Positions 51,642 to 61,823 of a stretch of DNA of 64,000 nt are shown here, piece by piece (positions within the stretch are counted from its first letter, which is position 1; every line of letters starts with the position of its first letter). The notes beneath the pieces were generated by a model. It did no database searches. It was given only the letters and a program-made list of their open reading frames with translations, and had not been told where the DNA came from. The position numbers and the translations under genes were made by a program. Source of the DNA: Amycolatopsis sulphurea (GTDB lineage Bacteria > Actinomycetota > Actinomycetes > Mycobacteriales > Pseudonocardiaceae); contig NZ_PDJK01000002.1 in NCBI RefSeq assembly GCF_002564045.1, positions 1,488,001 to 1,552,000 on the forward strand, in the 5' to 3' direction.

Positions 51642-52046
51642 TCAGACCCGGCGCCGCTTGGGCGGGCGGCAGCCGTTGTGAGGCTGCGGGGTCACGTCCT
51701 GGATGGTGCCGACCTCGAGGCCGGCCGCCTGCAGTGAGCGGATCGCCGTCTCCCGGCCCGAACCCGGGCCCTTCACGAAGACGTCGACCTTCTTCATGCC
51801 GTGCTCGGCCGCCTTGCGGGCGGCGTTCTCGGCGGCCATCTGCGCGGCGAACGGAGTGGACTTGCGCGAGCCCTTGAAGCCCACGTGTCCGCTCGAGGCC
51901 CACGCGATCACCGCACCGGTCGGGTCGGTGATCGAGACGATGGTGTTGTTGAAGGTGCTCTTGATGTGCGCGTGACCGTGCGCGACGTTCTTCTTTTCCT
52001 TGCGGCGGACCTTCTTGGTCCCCGCAGTGCGTGACTTCGGTGGCAT
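51642..52046 (-). CDS. rpsK: 30S ribosomal protein S11
   Basis: 134 residues from ATG 52046 (AGGAG about 9 bases upstream); a longer in-frame open stretch before it belongs to other frames. It has [56 protein letters not shown] and [16 protein letters not shown], the complete S11 pattern. It binds the platform of the 30S subunit beside S6 and S18. Confidence 0.97.
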   Translation of the reverse strand: MPPKSRTAGTKKVRRKEKKNVAHGHAHIKSTFNNTIVSITDPTGAVIAWASSGHVGFKGSRKSTPFAAQMAAENAARKAAEHGMKKVDVFVKGPGSGRETAIRSLQAAGLEVGTIQDVTPQPHNGCRPPKRRRV

Positions 52047-52063
52047 ATTCGAGGGTTCTCCTG

Positions 52064-52252
52064 TTAACGCGCGTTCTGGAGGTGTTCGGCGACGGCTTCC
52101 TGCTGCCCGCGCCGGATGATCGATCCGGCGTCGGTGTAGAGCTCGCGCAGCGCCATCGGACGGGCGTAGAGCGCCTTGGGCGAGACACAAGCCGTCGCGC
52201 GGCGGCTCGCGCCGCCTGCCATGCGCACGGCCTTCTTGCCCCGGACGCTCAC
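52064..52252 (-). CDS. 62-residue ORF coupled between rpsM and rpsK
   Basis: A GTG at 52252 overlaps the rpsM stop (GTGA). The frame runs 62 codons ([20 protein letters not shown], then [20 protein letters not shown] near the end) to a TAA 17 bases before rpsK. About nine tenths of third positions are G or C, clearly more than first and second positions, the pattern of a translated gene in this genome. The protein is small and basic at the N-terminus and helical at the C-terminus, without membrane segment. Ribosomal operons do not normally have a gene here. I recognise no family. Confidence 0.55.
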   Translation of the reverse strand: MSVRGKKAVRMAGGASRRATACVSPKALYARPMALRELYTDAGSIIRRGQQEAVAEHLQNAR

Positions 52253-52629
52253 TTCTTGCCGGCCTTCTTCTTGCCGGCCACCGTCTTCTTCGGGCCCTTG
52301 CGGGTACGGGCGTTGGTCTTGGTCCGCTGGCCACGGACCGGGAGACCACGACGCCAGCGCAGGCCCTGGTAGGTGCCGATCTCGATCTTGCGCCGGATGT
52401 CCGCGTTCACCTCACGGCGAAGGTCACCCTCGACCTTGAAGTTCTCGTCGATGTACTCGCGCAGCTTGATCAGGTCCTCGTCGCTGAGATCCTTCACGCG
52501 GGTGTCCGCGTTCAGCTCGGCGGCGGCGATCATCTGCTTGGAGCGAGTACGGCCGATGCCGTAAATGTAGGTCAGCGCGATCTCCAGCCGCTTTTCGCGG
52601 GGGAGGTCGACGCCAGCGAGTCGTGCCAC
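52249..52629 (-). CDS. rpsM: 30S ribosomal protein S13
   Basis: 126 residues. [55 protein letters not shown] and the C-terminal basic [20 protein letters not shown], which reaches the P-site tRNA. It is followed, with a 4-base overlap, by the unusual 62-codon ORF. The gap to rpmJ is about 200 bp without a visible gene. Confidence 0.98.
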   Translation of the reverse strand: MARLAGVDLPREKRLEIALTYIYGIGRTRSKQMIAAAELNADTRVKDLSDEDLIKLREYIDENFKVEGDLRREVNADIRRKIEIGTYQGLRWRRGLPVRGQRTKTNARTRKGPKKTVAGKKKAGKK

Positions 52630-52827
52630 TGGTGCTCCTTCTTCGGTTTCGTCTTCAGGTCTGCTCCCCGACCGGTTCCGGAACCGACTCGCCTGTCGTG
52701 CCCGTGGCTTGCGCCTCGGGTGTCCCGGCCCCGGCCTGAAGTCCGGGGGTGCGCCGGACCGCTTACGCGGCCCGGCAGGTGCGGGGAGGGTGGGTAGCCG
52801 TCAAGCGGCCTGCTGCAGGTGCGGTGC

Positions 52828-52941
52828 TCAGCCCTGACGCTGCTTGTGACGCAGGTTCTCGCAGATCACCATGATCCGGCCGTGACGGCGGATCACCTTG
52901 CACTTGTCGCAGATCTTCTTGACGCTCGGCTGGACCTTCAC
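52828..52941 (-). CDS. rpmJ: 50S ribosomal protein L36
   Basis: 37 residues, GTG start with AGGAAG 4 bases upstream. [20 protein letters not shown] ends in [17 protein letters not shown]. Two CxxC-type cysteines, a third Cys and a His form the zinc site of the Cys-containing L36 type. It lies 37 bases after infA. Confidence 0.96.
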   Translation of the reverse strand: MKVQPSVKKICDKCKVIRRHGRIMVICENLRHKQRQG

Positions 52942-52978
52942 GTCTTCCTGCTTCCTGCTCTGCTCTGCTCTCGCGCGA

Positions 52979-53200
52979 TCACTTGTAGCGGTAGACGATG
53001 CGGCCGCGGGACAGGTCGTAGGGCGAAAGCTCCACGAGTACCCGGTCCTCCGGCAGAATGCGGATGTAGTGCTGCCGCATCTTGCCGCTGATGTGCGCGA
53101 GAACCTTGTGGCCGTTCTCCAGTTCGACACGGAACATCGCGTTGGGGAGCGGCTCCACCACGCGGCCTTCGACCTCGATGGCCCCGTCTTTCTTAGCCAT
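52979..53200 (-). CDS. infA: Translation initiation factor IF-1
   Basis: 73 residues from ATG 53200 with GGAGG 4 bases upstream; in-frame codons before it are not conserved. A single OB-fold: [54 protein letters not shown]. It blocks the ribosomal A site during initiation. A repeat fragment and about 340 bp separate it from map, so it probably has its own promoter. Confidence 0.98.
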   Translation of the reverse strand: MAKKDGAIEVEGRVVEPLPNAMFRVELENGHKVLAHISGKMRQHYIRILPEDRVLVELSPYDLSRGRIVYRYK

Positions 53201-53538
53201 GTCCTCCGCAATCCTGATACACGCCCGAGTGCCCGGCGTGATCGTTCTCGAGCTCGAGTCCTTGCTTACTGGGTGGTGCGTCCGGCACACTCCACCTCCG
53301 ACTCCCTTGTTCGCGACGATTCACGAGCAGGCTGGAACCGGCGTACGAGCGCGCCGACTTGACAGTGTACGCAACCCATGTAATGCGGCGCCAACGGGGG
53401 TCGGGCTCCTCCCCTGCCCGGACCACCGGCGACTCGTGGCGTGCGCCGGACCGGTTTCGGATCTGTGAAGGGGCCCTTCACAGACCTCCACACCGACTTT
53501 GCCGATGCCCTGACCGGCGATCCCGGTGCGCAGCGGGG
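53201..53538. other. Intergenic region between map and infA
   Basis: 338 bp. The part next to infA (to about 53390) should contain the infA promoter; a TTGGCG and a TACACT hexamer on the minus strand (53394-53364) are a weak candidate pair with a long 19-base spacer. The part next to map carries a fragment of the miniature repeat family (53441-53512). No gene is visible. Confidence 0.45.
53441..53512 (-). mobile_element. Truncated miniature repeat element
   Basis: Read on the minus strand it starts CAGGGCATCGGCAAAGTCGG, carries a GTGAAGGGCCCCTTCAC palindrome and continues GATCCGAAACCGGTCCGGCG, i.e. the first half of the family element. The terminal part CAACTTTGCCGGGGCCCTG is missing. ACCGGCGA occurs on both sides (53424-53431 and 53513-53520), perhaps a worn target duplication. 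It lies inside the spc operon between map and infA and could end transcription there. Confidence 0.6.
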
Positions 53539-54315
53539 TCAGGATTCTTCGGGAGCGGTCAGCACCCACGGCCCGTCCGCGGTGATCGCGACGGTGTGCT
53601 CCCAGTGCGCGGCCCGCGAACCGTCCGCGGTGACCACCGTCCAGCCGTCGTCCAGCTCCTCGGTCTCGCCCCCGCCGCCGGTCAGCATCGGCTCGACCGC
53701 GAGCGCCATGCCAAGCTTGAGCCGCGGGCCTTTGCCCGGTTTGCCGACGTTCGGCAGGAACGGCTCCATGTGCATCTGGCTGCCGATACCGTGCCCGCCG
53801 TACTCGAGGATCATCCCGTAGCCGACGCCGTGCTCCCGGCCGGCCTTTTCGGCCGCGGTCTGCACCGCGTGCGAGATGTCGGTGAGCCGGGCACCGGCGC
53901 GGACCGCCGCGACCCCGGCCCACATCGCCCGTTCGGTGGCCTCGGACAGCTTCCGGTCCTTTTCCGAGACCTCGCCGACGGCGATGGTGACCGCGGAATC
54001 GCCGTGCCAGCCGTCCAGGATCGCGCCGCAGTCCACCGAGATCAGGTCGCCCTCGCCGAGCACCTGCTCCTTCGCCGGGATGCCGTGCACGATCTGCTCG
54101 TTCACCGAGGCACAGATCGAGGCGGGGAAACCATGGTAGCCCTGGAACGAGGGCACCGCGCCGGCGTCGCGGATGGTCTGCTCGGCGAGCTCGTCCAGCT
54201 CGGCGGTGCTGACCCCGGGGCGGGCCAGGTCCCGGACCGCGGCCAGGGTACGCGCCACGATCAGCCCGGCCGCGCGCATCGCCTGCAGCTCGCCGCGGGT
54301 CTTGATCTCGATCAT
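53539..54315 (-). CDS. map: Methionine aminopeptidase, type I
   Basis: 258 residues from ATG 54315 (MIEIKTRGELQAMRAAGLIV); GTG 54363, overlapping the adk stop, would add 16 residues and cannot be excluded. It removes the N-terminal Met from nascent proteins. Metal ligands are visible: Asp in LISVDCGAILDGWHGDSAV (two Asp), His in YGGHGIGSQMHMEP, Glu in VEPMLTGG and the last Glu in HWEHTVAITADGP. Substrate His is in SFQGYHGFPASIC. Part of the secY-adk-map group. Confidence 0.95.
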   Translation of the reverse strand: MIEIKTRGELQAMRAAGLIVARTLAAVRDLARPGVSTAELDELAEQTIRDAGAVPSFQGYHGFPASICASVNEQIVHGIPAKEQVLGEGDLISVDCGAILDGWHGDSAVTIAVGEVSEKDRKLSEATERAMWAGVAAVRAGARLTDISHAVQTAAEKAGREHGVGYGMILEYGGHGIGSQMHMEPFLPNVGKPGKGPRLKLGMALAVEPMLTGGGGETEELDDGWTVVTADGSRAAHWEHTVAITADGPWVLTAPEES

Positions 54316-54359
54316 GCGCCCACGACGGAGCACCTGCAGAACACGCAATCCTCCGAGAT

Positions 54360-54914
54360 TCACGTGCGGTCGCGCAGCGCTTCCAGTACCCGGCCGGAGA
54401 TCTTGTCCACCGCGCCGACCCCGTCCACGGTCACCAGGATCGCCGAGTAGTACTCCAGCAGCGGCGCCGTCTCGGACACGTAGACCTGCTGGCGACGGCG
54501 GATCACGTCCTCGGTGTCGTCCGAGCGGCCACGCGACATCAGCCGGCCGACCACCACATCCTCGGGCACCTGCAGCTGGATCACCGCGTCGAGCCGGACG
54601 TCGGCCTCGGCCAGCATCTCGCCGAGCACCTCGGCCTGCTTGGTGTTGCGCGGGAAACCGTCGAGCAGGAAGCCGGCCTTGGCGTCCGGTTCGGCCAGCC
54701 GTTCGCGGACCATCTCGTTGGTGACCGAGTCCGGGACCAGCTCACCGGAGTCGAGGTAACGCTTCGCCTCCTGGCCCAGCGGGGTCTCCTGGCCGACGTG
54801 CGCGCGGAACAGGTCACCGGTGGAGATGTGCGGGATCCGCAGCTGTTCGGACAGGGCCACCGCCTGGGTGCCCTTCCCCGCGCCGGGCGGTCCGACGAGA
54901 ACCAGTCGCGTCAC
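54360..54914 (-). CDS. adk: Adenylate kinase
   Basis: 184 residues, the short (lidless) form. It interconverts ATP+AMP and 2 ADP. P-loop [12 protein letters not shown] is at 8-19, the AMP site at [10 protein letters not shown], and [14 protein letters not shown] near 80. The 30-residue zinc lid of long forms is replaced by [18 protein letters not shown]. The ATG overlaps the secY stop by 4 bases. Confidence 0.97.
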   Translation of the reverse strand: MTRLVLVGPPGAGKGTQAVALSEQLRIPHISTGDLFRAHVGQETPLGQEAKRYLDSGELVPDSVTNEMVRERLAEPDAKAGFLLDGFPRNTKQAEVLGEMLAEADVRLDAVIQLQVPEDVVVGRLMSRGRSDDTEDVIRRRQQVYVSETAPLLEYYSAILVTVDGVGAVDKISGRVLEALRDRT

Positions 54915-56218
54915 TTCAGGAACCCTTCGTAGTTGCGCTGCATCAGCTGGCTTTCGATCTGCTTCACGGTGTCGAGCCCGACACCGACCATGATCAGCAC
55001 AGCCGTGCCACCGAACGGGAAGTTCTGGTTGTTCCCGCTACCGGTGAGGGACAGGAAGAAGTTCGGGAGGATCGCGATGATGCCCAGGTAGAGCGAGCCC
55101 GGCAGGGTGATCCGGCCGAGCACGAAGCTCAGGTACTCGGCGGTCGGGCGGCCGGGACGGATGCCCGGGATGAAGCCGCCGAACTTCTTCATCTCCTCGG
55201 CCCGCTCGTCCACGTTGAACGTGATGGTGATGTAGAAGTACGTGAAGAAGATGATCAGCGCGAAGTACAGCAGGATGTGCACCCAGCTGCCCTGGTTCAC
55301 GATGTAGTTCTGGATGAACGACTGCCAGCCGGAGTTGCTGTTCGGGTCCCCGATCAGCTGGCTGAGCAGCTGCGGCAGGTACAGCAGCGAGGAAGCGAAG
55401 ATGACCGGGATGACACCGGCCTGGTTCACCTTGATCGGCAGGTAGGTGGACGTACCGCCGTACATCCGCCGACCGATCATCCGCTTCGCGTACTGCACCG
55501 GGATACGCCGCTGGCCCTGCTCGACGAAGATGACGCTGGCGATGATCACCAGGCCGAACACGGCCACCACGACCAGCGAGACGCCGCCGCCGTTGCTCAG
55601 GATGTTCGCGCCCTCGGTCGGAATCCGGGCAGCGATGTTCAGGAAGATCAGCACCGACATGCCGTTGCCGACACCGCGTTCGGTGATCAGCTCGCCCAGC
55701 CACATCATCACCGCGGTGCCCGCGGTCATGGTGATCACGATCAGCGCCAGCGAGTAGATGCCGTTGTCCGGGATGACCTGCTGCGAGCAGCCCTGGAACA
55801 GGGTGCCCCGGTCGGCCAGCGCGACCACACCGGTGGCCTGCAGGATCGCCAGCGCGATCGTCAGGTACCGGGTGTACTGGGTCAGCTTGTTCTGGCCGGA
55901 CTGGCCTTCCTTCTTCAGCTCCTCGAACCGCGGGATGACCACGGTGAGCAGCTGGACGATGATGCTCGCCGTGATGTAGGGCATGATGCCCGTCGCGAAC
56001 AGCGAAAGCTGCAGCAGCGCACCACCGCTGAACAGGTTGAGCAGCTGGTACACGCCCTGCTGGTCGGCCTGATTGGTGCACGCCTGCACGGCGGAGAAGG
56101 AGATCCCCGGGGCCGGGATGGCGGCACCGATCCGGTAGACCGCGACGATGGCTATCGTGAACAGGATCTTCTTGCGTAGATCCGGCGTCGCGAGAGCCGA
56201 GCGGAATGCGCTGAGCAC
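54911..56218 (-). CDS. secY: Preprotein translocase subunit SecY
   Basis: 435 residues with ten membrane helices, the channel of the general secretion pathway. [20 protein letters not shown], the plug region [58 protein letters not shown] (basic cytosolic loop that binds SecA and ribosomes) and [17 protein letters not shown] are all in place. It is first after a 371-bp gap with two hairpins, so it may have its own promoter. Confidence 0.98.
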   Translation of the reverse strand: MLSAFRSALATPDLRKKILFTIAIVAVYRIGAAIPAPGISFSAVQACTNQADQQGVYQLLNLFSGGALLQLSLFATGIMPYITASIIVQLLTVVIPRFEELKKEGQSGQNKLTQYTRYLTIALAILQATGVVALADRGTLFQGCSQQVIPDNGIYSLALIVITMTAGTAVMMWLGELITERGVGNGMSVLIFLNIAARIPTEGANILSNGGGVSLVVVAVFGLVIIASVIFVEQGQRRIPVQYAKRMIGRRMYGGTSTYLPIKVNQAGVIPVIFASSLLYLPQLLSQLIGDPNSNSGWQSFIQNYIVNQGSWVHILLYFALIIFFTYFYITITFNVDERAEEMKKFGGFIPGIRPGRPTAEYLSFVLGRITLPGSLYLGIIAILPNFFLSLTGSGNNQNFPFGGTAVLIMVGVGLDTVKQIESQLMQRNYEGFLK

Positions 56219-56589
56219 GCGGGGGACCTCCTCGGCGTCGTCAGTCGTCCCGACCGACGATCGGCTTGGCCGGCACGAGACCGGCAGAACTCTGTTTCAC
56301 TGGCAGGCAAGCCAGGAACGCTTCAGGGCACACTTGTCCCGGAAACGCGTCGCCGACTCTAACAGTATCGACGCCCCCGGCCCGCAGCGCGTGTGTGTTG
56401 CCGCACTCACGCGATCCGTGCATGCTGGCCGAACGGTGCAGGCAGGGCCACTCAGCGGGCGCAGATCACCTGTTCGGCTCCCGTCGTTGGATGGCTTTTC
56501 CATACCCGGCATGGAAAAGCCCGGCCCCGCGGGAAGCACAGTGACCCGCCCGGCGGGTGCCGGACGGGTCACTGCGGAAAGCGCACTGC
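56219..56589. other. Region between rplO and secY with two strong hairpins
   Basis: 371 bp without a coding-like frame. On the rplO side a 10-bp perfect stem (56539-56548 with 56565-56574, CAGTGACCCG) encloses a GC-rich loop. An 11-bp perfect stem (56493-56503 with 56511-56521, GGCTTTTCCAT) has a 7-base loop. Nearer secY, TACTGTTAGAGT on the minus strand around 56352-56363 is a possible -10 region. The arrangement suggests partial termination after rplO and a new promoter for secY. Confidence 0.55.
56539..56574. terminator. Hairpin downstream of rplO
   Basis: A 10-bp perfect stem CAGTGACCCG/CGGGTCACTG with a 16-base GC-rich loop, starting 16 bases after the rplO stop on the minus strand. There is no long U-run, as usual in high-GC actinobacteria. 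Confidence 0.6.
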
Positions 56590-57036
56590 TCAGTTGACGG
56601 TGGCCGAGCCACCGGCAGCTTCGAGCTTCTCCTTGGCGGAGCCGGAGAACGCGTCGGCGGTGATGTCCAGCTTGACGCCGTTCACCTCACCGTTGCCGAG
56701 CACCTTCACGAGCTTGCCCTTGCGGACCAGCCCGTTCGCCGCCAGCTCCGCCGGGCCGACCTGACCACCGTCGGCGAACACCCGGGCGATGTCGCCCACG
56801 TTCACCGGCTGGTACTCGGTGCGGAACCGGTTCTTGAAGCCGCGCAGCTTCGGCAGCCGCATGTGGATGGGCATCTGCCCACCCTCGAACCCGGCGGGCA
56901 CGTTCTTCCGGGCCTTGGTGCCCTTCGTACCGCGACCGGCGGTCTTGCCCTTGGAACCCTCACCACGGCCGACCCGGATCTTGTCGCGCTTGGCGCCGGG
57001 GGCGGGACGCAGGTGGTGGATCTTGATGGCCGTCAT
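56590..57036 (-). CDS. rplO: 50S ribosomal protein L15
   Basis: 148 residues. [40 protein letters not shown] and [20 protein letters not shown] form the glycine-rich rRNA-binding half. [20 protein letters not shown] and [15 protein letters not shown] form the globular end. The ATG overlaps the rpmD stop (ATGA). Confidence 0.98.
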   Translation of the reverse strand: MTAIKIHHLRPAPGAKRDKIRVGRGEGSKGKTAGRGTKGTKARKNVPAGFEGGQMPIHMRLPKLRGFKNRFRTEYQPVNVGDIARVFADGGQVGPAELAANGLVRKGKLVKVLGNGEVNGVKLDITADAFSGSAKEKLEAAGGSATVN

Positions 57037-57218
57037 GCCTTGACCTCCTCGACCTCCACCAGGTGGCGGACGGTGTGGATGAGGCCGCGCACCTGGGGGG
57101 TGTCCTCACGCACGACGCTCTGGCGGATCTTGCGCAGCCCGAGGGTACGCAGGGATTCGCGGTGCGCGTGCTTCGTGCCGATCTTGCTCTTGACCTGGGT
57201 CACCTTCAGCTGAGCCAT
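57033..57218 (-). CDS. rpmD: 50S ribosomal protein L30
   Basis: 61 residues from ATG 57218, one base after the rpsE stop. [20 protein letters not shown] and [20 protein letters not shown] show the whole L30 fold; [18 protein letters not shown] ends it. Overlaps rplO by 4 bases. Confidence 0.97.
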   Translation of the reverse strand: MAQLKVTQVKSKIGTKHAHRESLRTLGLRKIRQSVVREDTPQVRGLIHTVRHLVEVEEVKA

Positions 57219-57219
57219 G

Positions 57220-57861
57220 TCAGACCCCCTGGCCGGCACGCTGACGCAGCATCCGGGCCGGCGCGACGTCCTCGAGCGGCAGGCCACGGCGGGCCGCGAC
57301 TGCCTCCGGACGCTGCAGGCCCTTCAGGGCCGCCACGGTCGCGTGCACGATGTTGATCGCGTTGTCGGAGCCGAGCGACTTCGACAGCACGTCCTGGATG
57401 CCCGCGCACTCCAGCACCGCGCGCACCGGGCCACCGGCGATGACCCCGGTACCGGCGGACGCCGGACGGAGCAGCACCACCCCGGCGGCCTCCTCACCCT
57501 GGATCGGGTGCGGAATGGTGCCGCCGACGCGAGGCACGCGGAAGAAGTTCTTCTTCGCCTCTTCGACGCCCTTGGCGATGGCCGCGGGAACTTCCTTGGC
57601 CTTGCCGTAGCCGACGCCGACCTGGCCGTCGCCGTCGCCGACGACCACCAGTGCGGTGAAGCTGAACCGACGACCACCCTTGACCACCTTGGCCACACGG
57701 TTGATCGTCACGACCTTCTCGAGGTGCGGAGACTTGTCCTGGGCCGCTCCGCCACGGCCGCCGTCGCGCCGGTCGCGACGGTCCCGCCGGTCACCGCGGT
57801 CGTTGCCGCCCTGACCCGGTCCGCCCTGGCCGCCGCCGAATTGCCGTGTACGTCCCGGCAT
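57220..57861 (-). CDS. rpsE: 30S ribosomal protein S5
   Basis: 213 residues. A 45-residue Gly/Arg/Asp-rich extension ([20 protein letters not shown]) precedes the S5 core: [81 protein letters not shown]5 lies at the mRNA entrance and affects decoding accuracy. The charged head is an actinobacterial feature. Confidence 0.98.
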   Translation of the reverse strand: MPGRTRQFGGGQGGPGQGGNDRGDRRDRRDRRDGGRGGAAQDKSPHLEKVVTINRVAKVVKGGRRFSFTALVVVGDGDGQVGVGYGKAKEVPAAIAKGVEEAKKNFFRVPRVGGTIPHPIQGEEAAGVVLLRPASAGTGVIAGGPVRAVLECAGIQDVLSKSLGSDNAINIVHATVAALKGLQRPEAVAARRGLPLEDVAPARMLRQRAGQGV

Positions 57862-57892
57862 CAGGCTTTCCTTCCATTCACGAGCATGTGCA

Positions 57893-58294
57893 TCAGAACT
57901 TCAACCCCGCTTCACGAGCGGCGTCGGCGAGAGCGGCGATGCGGCCGTGGTAGGCGTTGCCACCCCGGTCGAACACCACGGCCTCGATGCCTGCTGCCTT
58001 GGCCCGCTCGGCGACGAGTTCGCCGACCTTCGCGGCCTTGGCCTTCTTGTCGCCCTCGAAGGACCGCAGGTCGGCCTCGAGAGTGGACGCCGACACCAGC
58101 GTGTGGCCGGCGAGGTCGTCGATCACCTGCACGGCGATGTGCCGCGAGGACCGCTTGACGGCCAGCCGCGGCCGCACCGGGGTGCCACCGACCTTCTTGC
58201 GGAGGCGGAAGTGCCGACGGGTCTTCGCGACGCGGCGGCGGGTCGAGATGTCCTTGCCGACCGGCTTGCGCTTCGTGGTAGTCGTGTCGCTCAT
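57893..58294 (-). CDS. rplR: 50S ribosomal protein L18
   Basis: 133 residues from ATG 58294. [52 protein letters not shown] and [20 protein letters not shown] are the 5S rRNA-binding L18 pattern. The gap to rplF is 2 bases. Confidence 0.98.
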   Translation of the reverse strand: MSDTTTTKRKPVGKDISTRRRVAKTRRHFRLRKKVGGTPVRPRLAVKRSSRHIAVQVIDDLAGHTLVSASTLEADLRSFEGDKKAKAAKVGELVAERAKAAGIEAVVFDRGGNAYHGRIAALADAAREAGLKF

Positions 58295-58296
58295 GA

Positions 58297-58836
58297 TCAC
58301 TTACCCGTCTTTCCGACCTTGCGGCGGATCTTCTCACCCTCGTAGCGCAGGCCCTTGCCCTTGTACGGGTCCGGGCGGCGCAGCTTGCGGATGACCGCGG
58401 CCGTCTCGCCGACCTTCTGCTTGTCGATGCCGGAGACCGAGAACCGGGTCGGCGTTTCCACCTTGAAGGTGATGCCTTCCGGGGCCTCGATCTTCACCGG
58501 GTGGCTGTAGCCGAGGGCGAACTCGAGGTCCGAGCCCTTGGCCTGCACGCGGTAACCGACGCCGTGGATCTCGAGCTTCTTCTCGTAGCCCTGGGTCACG
58601 CCCACCACGAGGTTGTTCACCAGCGTGCGGGTGAGCCCGTGCAGGGCCCGGCTCGTGCGCTCGTCGTCCGGGCGCTTCACCAGCAGGGCGCCGTCCTCGC
58701 CGCGCTCGACGACGATCGGCTCGGCGACGGTGTGCTCCAGGGTGCCCTTGGGCCCCTTGACCTGGATGTGCTGACCGTCGATGGTCACCTCGACCCCGGA
58801 GGGGACGGCGACCGGCAGCTTTCCGATGCGTGACAT
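58297..58836 (-). CDS. rplF: 50S ribosomal protein L6
   Basis: 179 residues from ATG 58836 (GGAGGGGGC upstream); longer in-frame open sequence is a shadow of rps[61 protein letters not shown] and [20 protein letters not shown] give two L6 repeats. It lies near the sarcin-ricin loop. Confidence 0.98.
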   Translation of the reverse strand: MSRIGKLPVAVPSGVEVTIDGQHIQVKGPKGTLEHTVAEPIVVERGEDGALLVKRPDDERTSRALHGLTRTLVNNLVVGVTQGYEKKLEIHGVGYRVQAKGSDLEFALGYSHPVKIEAPEGITFKVETPTRFSVSGIDKQKVGETAAVIRKLRRPDPYKGKGLRYEGEKIRRKVGKTGK

Positions 58837-58852
58837 GTCTGTGCCCCCTCCC

Positions 58853-59251
58853 TTACCAGACGTAGGCGAGGACTTCGCCGCCCACGTTGTTGCGCTTGGC
58901 CTGCCGGTCGGTCTGCAGGCCACCGGACGTCGAGATGATCGCGACGCCGAGGCCACCCAGCACGGACGGCAGTTCGGTCGATTTTGCGTACACCCGCAGA
59001 CCCGGCTTGGACACCCGCCGGAGACCGGCGATGCTGCGCTCCCGGTTGGGGCCGTACTTCAGCTCGACGACCAGGTTCTTGTGCTTCTCACCCGGCTCGT
59101 CGCGGTAGCTCGCGATGTAGCCCTCGCGCTTGAGGATCTCGGCGATGTTCGCCTTGATCTTCGAGTGCGGAAGCACGACCTCGTCGTGGTAGGCCGAGTT
59201 CGCGTTGCGCAGACGGGTCAAGAAGTCTGCGATGGGGTCGGTCATCGTCAT
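58853..59251 (-). CDS. rpsH: 30S ribosomal protein S8
   Basis: 132 residues. [80 protein letters not shown] and the conserved end EVLAYVW. Binds the central domain of 16S rRNA; in some bacteria it represses the spc operon. Confidence 0.98.
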   Translation of the reverse strand: MTMTDPIADFLTRLRNANSAYHDEVVLPHSKIKANIAEILKREGYIASYRDEPGEKHKNLVVELKYGPNRERSIAGLRRVSKPGLRVYAKSTELPSVLGGLGVAIISTSGGLQTDRQAKRNNVGGEVLAYVW

Positions 59252-59346
59252 GGTGACCTGTCAACCTTTCTCGCCTGGTTCCCCACCCCTGCCCTGGGTC
59301 GGCAGCGGTGGGGCCTGTGGCGAACTGGGAAATAGAGTTTCGAGCC

Positions 59347-59532
59347 TTACCAGCTGGACTTGCGGACACCGGGCAGTTCGCCCGCGTGCGCCATCTCCCG
59401 GAGGCAGATCCGGCACAGCCCGAACTTGCGGAACACCGAGTGCGGACGCCCGCACCGGTTGCAGCGGGTGTAGCCGCGCACCGCGAACTTCGGCTTCCGC
59501 GCGGCCTTGCTGATCAGCGCTTTCTTGGCCAT
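59347..59532 (-). CDS. rpsN: 30S ribosomal protein S14, zinc-binding type Z
   Basis: 61 residues. [40 protein letters not shown] shows the two CxxC pairs that bind zinc (type Z, short S14). Many actinomycetes keep a second, zinc-free S14 elsewhere that is induced on zinc starvation; none is in this window. A gap of 95 bp follows before rpsH. Confidence 0.97.
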   Translation of the reverse strand: MAKKALISKAARKPKFAVRGYTRCNRCGRPHSVFRKFGLCRICLREMAHAGELPGVRKSSW

Positions 59533-59536
59533 CGGC

Positions 59537-60100
59537 TCAGTTCTCCTTGAACGGGAAGCCGAGCTTGCGCAGCAGCGCCCGGCCCTCGTCGTCGGTGGTG
59601 GCAGTGGTGACGACGGTGACGTCCATACCGCGCGGACGGTCGATGTCGTCGGGGTTGATCTCGTGGAACATCGACTGCTCGTTGAGACCGAACGTGTAGT
59701 TGCCGTTGCCGTCGAACTGCTTGGCCGACAGGCCGCGGAAGTCGCGGATCCGGGGCAGCGCGATGGTCAGCAGCCGGTCGAGGAACTCCCACATCCGGTC
59801 GCCGCGCAGCGTGACGCGCGCACCGATCGGCTGGCCCTCGCGCAGCTTGAACTGCGCGATGGACTTGCGGGCCTTCCGGACCTCCGGCTTCTGGCCGGTG
59901 ATCAGGGAGAGGTCGCGGACCGCGCCCTCGATCAGCTTGCTGTCGCGGGCGGCGTCCCCGACACCCATGTTCACGACGACCTTCACGACGCCGGGAATCT
60001 GGTGCACGTTGGGGATGGCGAACTCCTTCTGGAGCTCACCCTTGATCTCTTCGCGGTACCGGGTCTTCAGACGCGGCACGATCTTCTCTGCGGTGGTCAT
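59537..60100 (-). CDS. rplE: 50S ribosomal protein L5
   Basis: 187 residues. [80 protein letters not shown] and [20 protein letters not shown]. Contacts 5S rRNA and the P-site tRNA elbow. Confidence 0.98.
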   Translation of the reverse strand: MTTAEKIVPRLKTRYREEIKGELQKEFAIPNVHQIPGVVKVVVNMGVGDAARDSKLIEGAVRDLSLITGQKPEVRKARKSIAQFKLREGQPIGARVTLRGDRMWEFLDRLLTIALPRIRDFRGLSAKQFDGNGNYTFGLNEQSMFHEINPDDIDRPRGMDVTVVTTATTDDEGRALLRKLGFPFKEN

Positions 60101-60101
60101 G

Positions 60102-60416
60102 TCAGATGTCCTTGCCGTTCCGGCGCGAGACCCGGACCTTCTTGCCGTCCTCGCCGATGCGGTAACCCACCCGGGTCGGCTTGCCGTCCGAGTCCACGAC
60201 CATCACGTTCGACACGTGGATGGGCGCCTCCTGGGTCACGATGCCACCGGACTGCGCGCCACGCTGGGTCTGGCTGATCCGGGTGTGCTTCTTGATCCGG
60301 TTCACGCCCTCGACCAGCACTCGCTCGCGCTCCGGGTAGGCCTGGATGACCTTGCCCTTGGCACCCTTGTCCTTGCCGGCGATGACGACGACCGTGTCGC
60401 CTTTCTTCACCTTCAT
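60102..60416 (-). CDS. rplX: 50S ribosomal protein L24
   Basis: 104 residues. [80 protein letters not shown]: the KOW-type L24 that starts 50S assembly. The ATG overlaps the rplN stop (TGATG). Confidence 0.98.
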   Translation of the reverse strand: MKVKKGDTVVVIAGKDKGAKGKVIQAYPERERVLVEGVNRIKKHTRISQTQRGAQSGGIVTQEAPIHVSNVMVVDSDGKPTRVGYRIGEDGKKVRVSRRNGKDI

Positions 60417-60784
60417 CACAGCACCTCCGGCGCGAGCGAAATGATCTTCATGAACTTTCGGTCGCGCAGCTCGCGGCCCACCGGGCCGAAGATGCGGGTG
60501 CCCCGGGGCTCGTTGTCGTTCTTGATGAGCACGGCGGCGTTCTCGTCGAAGCGGATGTACGAGCCATCGGCCCGACGCCGCTCCTTCACCGTGCGGACGA
60601 TGACGGCCTTGACGACGTCGCCCTTCTTCACCCCGGCAGCCGGGATGGCGTCCTTCACGGTGGCGACGATGATGTCACCGATGCCGGCGTAGCGCCGCCC
60701 GGACCCGCCGAGAACGCGGATGCAGAGGATTTCCTTCGCACCCGTGTTGTCGGCAACCCGAAGCCGCGACTCCTGCTGGATCAC
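60416..60784 (-). CDS. rplN: 50S ribosomal protein L14
   Basis: 122 residues. [81 protein letters not shown] complete L14, which binds near the 30S interface. A 99-bp gap with a GGGTTTTCCCG hairpin near 60860 precedes it. Confidence 0.98.
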   Translation of the reverse strand: MIQQESRLRVADNTGAKEILCIRVLGGSGRRYAGIGDIIVATVKDAIPAAGVKKGDVVKAVIVRTVKERRRADGSYIRFDENAAVLIKNDNEPRGTRIFGPVGRELRDRKFMKIISLAPEVL

Positions 60785-60883
60785 GTCAACTCCTGTATGT
60801 CGCGCTGGTTCTCACGTGGTGAATCGACACCGTCGCGAGCCTTGCGGAACCAAGAGCTCCCGGGAAAACCCGAAGAGCCCTGC

Positions 60884-61162
60884 TTACTTGGCCTTCTCCA
60901 CGACCTGCACCAGGCGCCAGCGCTTCGTCGCCGACAGCGGCCGGGTCTCCATCAGGCTGACCCGGTCGCCCACGCCCGCCTCGTTGTTCTCGTCGTGCAC
61001 CTTGACCTTGGTGGTGCTGCGGAGAACCTTCGCGTAACGCGGGTGCTTCTTGCGGTCCTCGAGCTCGACCACGATCGTCTTGTCCATCTTGTCCGAGACG
61101 ACGTAGCCCTCGCGCACCTTGCGGTAGTTGCGCACGACCTTCTCGGTGGTGGGCTCGCTCAT
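60884..61162 (-). CDS. rpsQ: 30S ribosomal protein S17
   Basis: 92 residues. [40 protein letters not shown] and [20 protein letters not shown] form the OB-fold S17. The ATG overlaps the rpmC stop (ATGA). Confidence 0.98.
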   Translation of the reverse strand: MSEPTTEKVVRNYRKVREGYVVSDKMDKTIVVELEDRKKHPRYAKVLRSTTKVKVHDENNEAGVGDRVSLMETRPLSATKRWRLVQVVEKAK

Positions 61163-61404
61163 GCGGCACCTTCACTCTCGGTGTCGGGGGCCACGGACAG
61201 GCCGAGCTCACGCTCACGCATGACCGTGTAGATCCGCGCGATGTCCGAACGGACGGTGCGCAGCCGACGGTTGTTGTCCAGCTGCCCGGTGGCCATCTGG
61301 AACCGGAGGTTGAACAGCTCCTCCTTGTACTCCTTCAGGCGCAGCACGAGCTCTTCGGCGGTGAGCTCACGCAGCTCGGATGCCTGTGCGGCTCCGCTGG
61401 CCAT
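61159..61404 (-). CDS. rpmC: 50S ribosomal protein L29
   Basis: 81 residues. [60 protein letters not shown]: the helical hairpin L29 near the exit tunnel. The ATG overlaps the rplP stop by one base. Confidence 0.97.
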   Translation of the reverse strand: MASGAAQASELRELTAEELVLRLKEYKEELFNLRFQMATGQLDNNRRLRTVRSDIARIYTVMRERELGLSVAPDTESEGAA

Positions 61405-61820
61405 CAGAACTCACCTTCCCGGGTCACGATGCGGCACTTCATGGGGAGCTTGTGGATCGCGCGGCGGAGCGCCTCACGGGCGGTCTCCTCGTTCGGGAAG
61501 CTGATCTCGAACATCACGCGGCCCGGCTTCACGTTGGCGATCCACCACTCCGGCGAGCCCTTACCGGAACCCATCCGGGTCTCCGCGGGCTTCTTGGTCA
61601 GCGGGCGGTCCGGGTAGATCGTCGTCCACACCTTGCCGCCACGCTTGATGTGACGGGTCATGGCGATACGAGCGGACTCGATCTGCCGGTTCGTCACGTA
61701 GCTGTGCTCGAGCGCCTGGATGCCGAACTCGCCGAAGCTGACCTTGGTACCGCCCTTGGCGGCGCCGTGGCGCTTCGGGGAGTGCTGCTTCCGGTGCTTG
61801 ACCTTGCGCGGGATGAGCAC
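61404..61820 (-). CDS. rplP: 50S ribosomal protein L16
   Basis: 138 residues, GTG start 3 bases after rps[79 protein letters not shown]. It helps position A-site tRNA and is a known site of evernimicin and avilamycin resistance in other species. Confidence 0.98.
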   Translation of the reverse strand: MLIPRKVKHRKQHSPKRHGAAKGGTKVSFGEFGIQALEHSYVTNRQIESARIAMTRHIKRGGKVWTTIYPDRPLTKKPAETRMGSGKGSPEWWIANVKPGRVMFEISFPNEETAREALRRAIHKLPMKCRIVTREGEF

Positions 61821-61823
61821 GTC

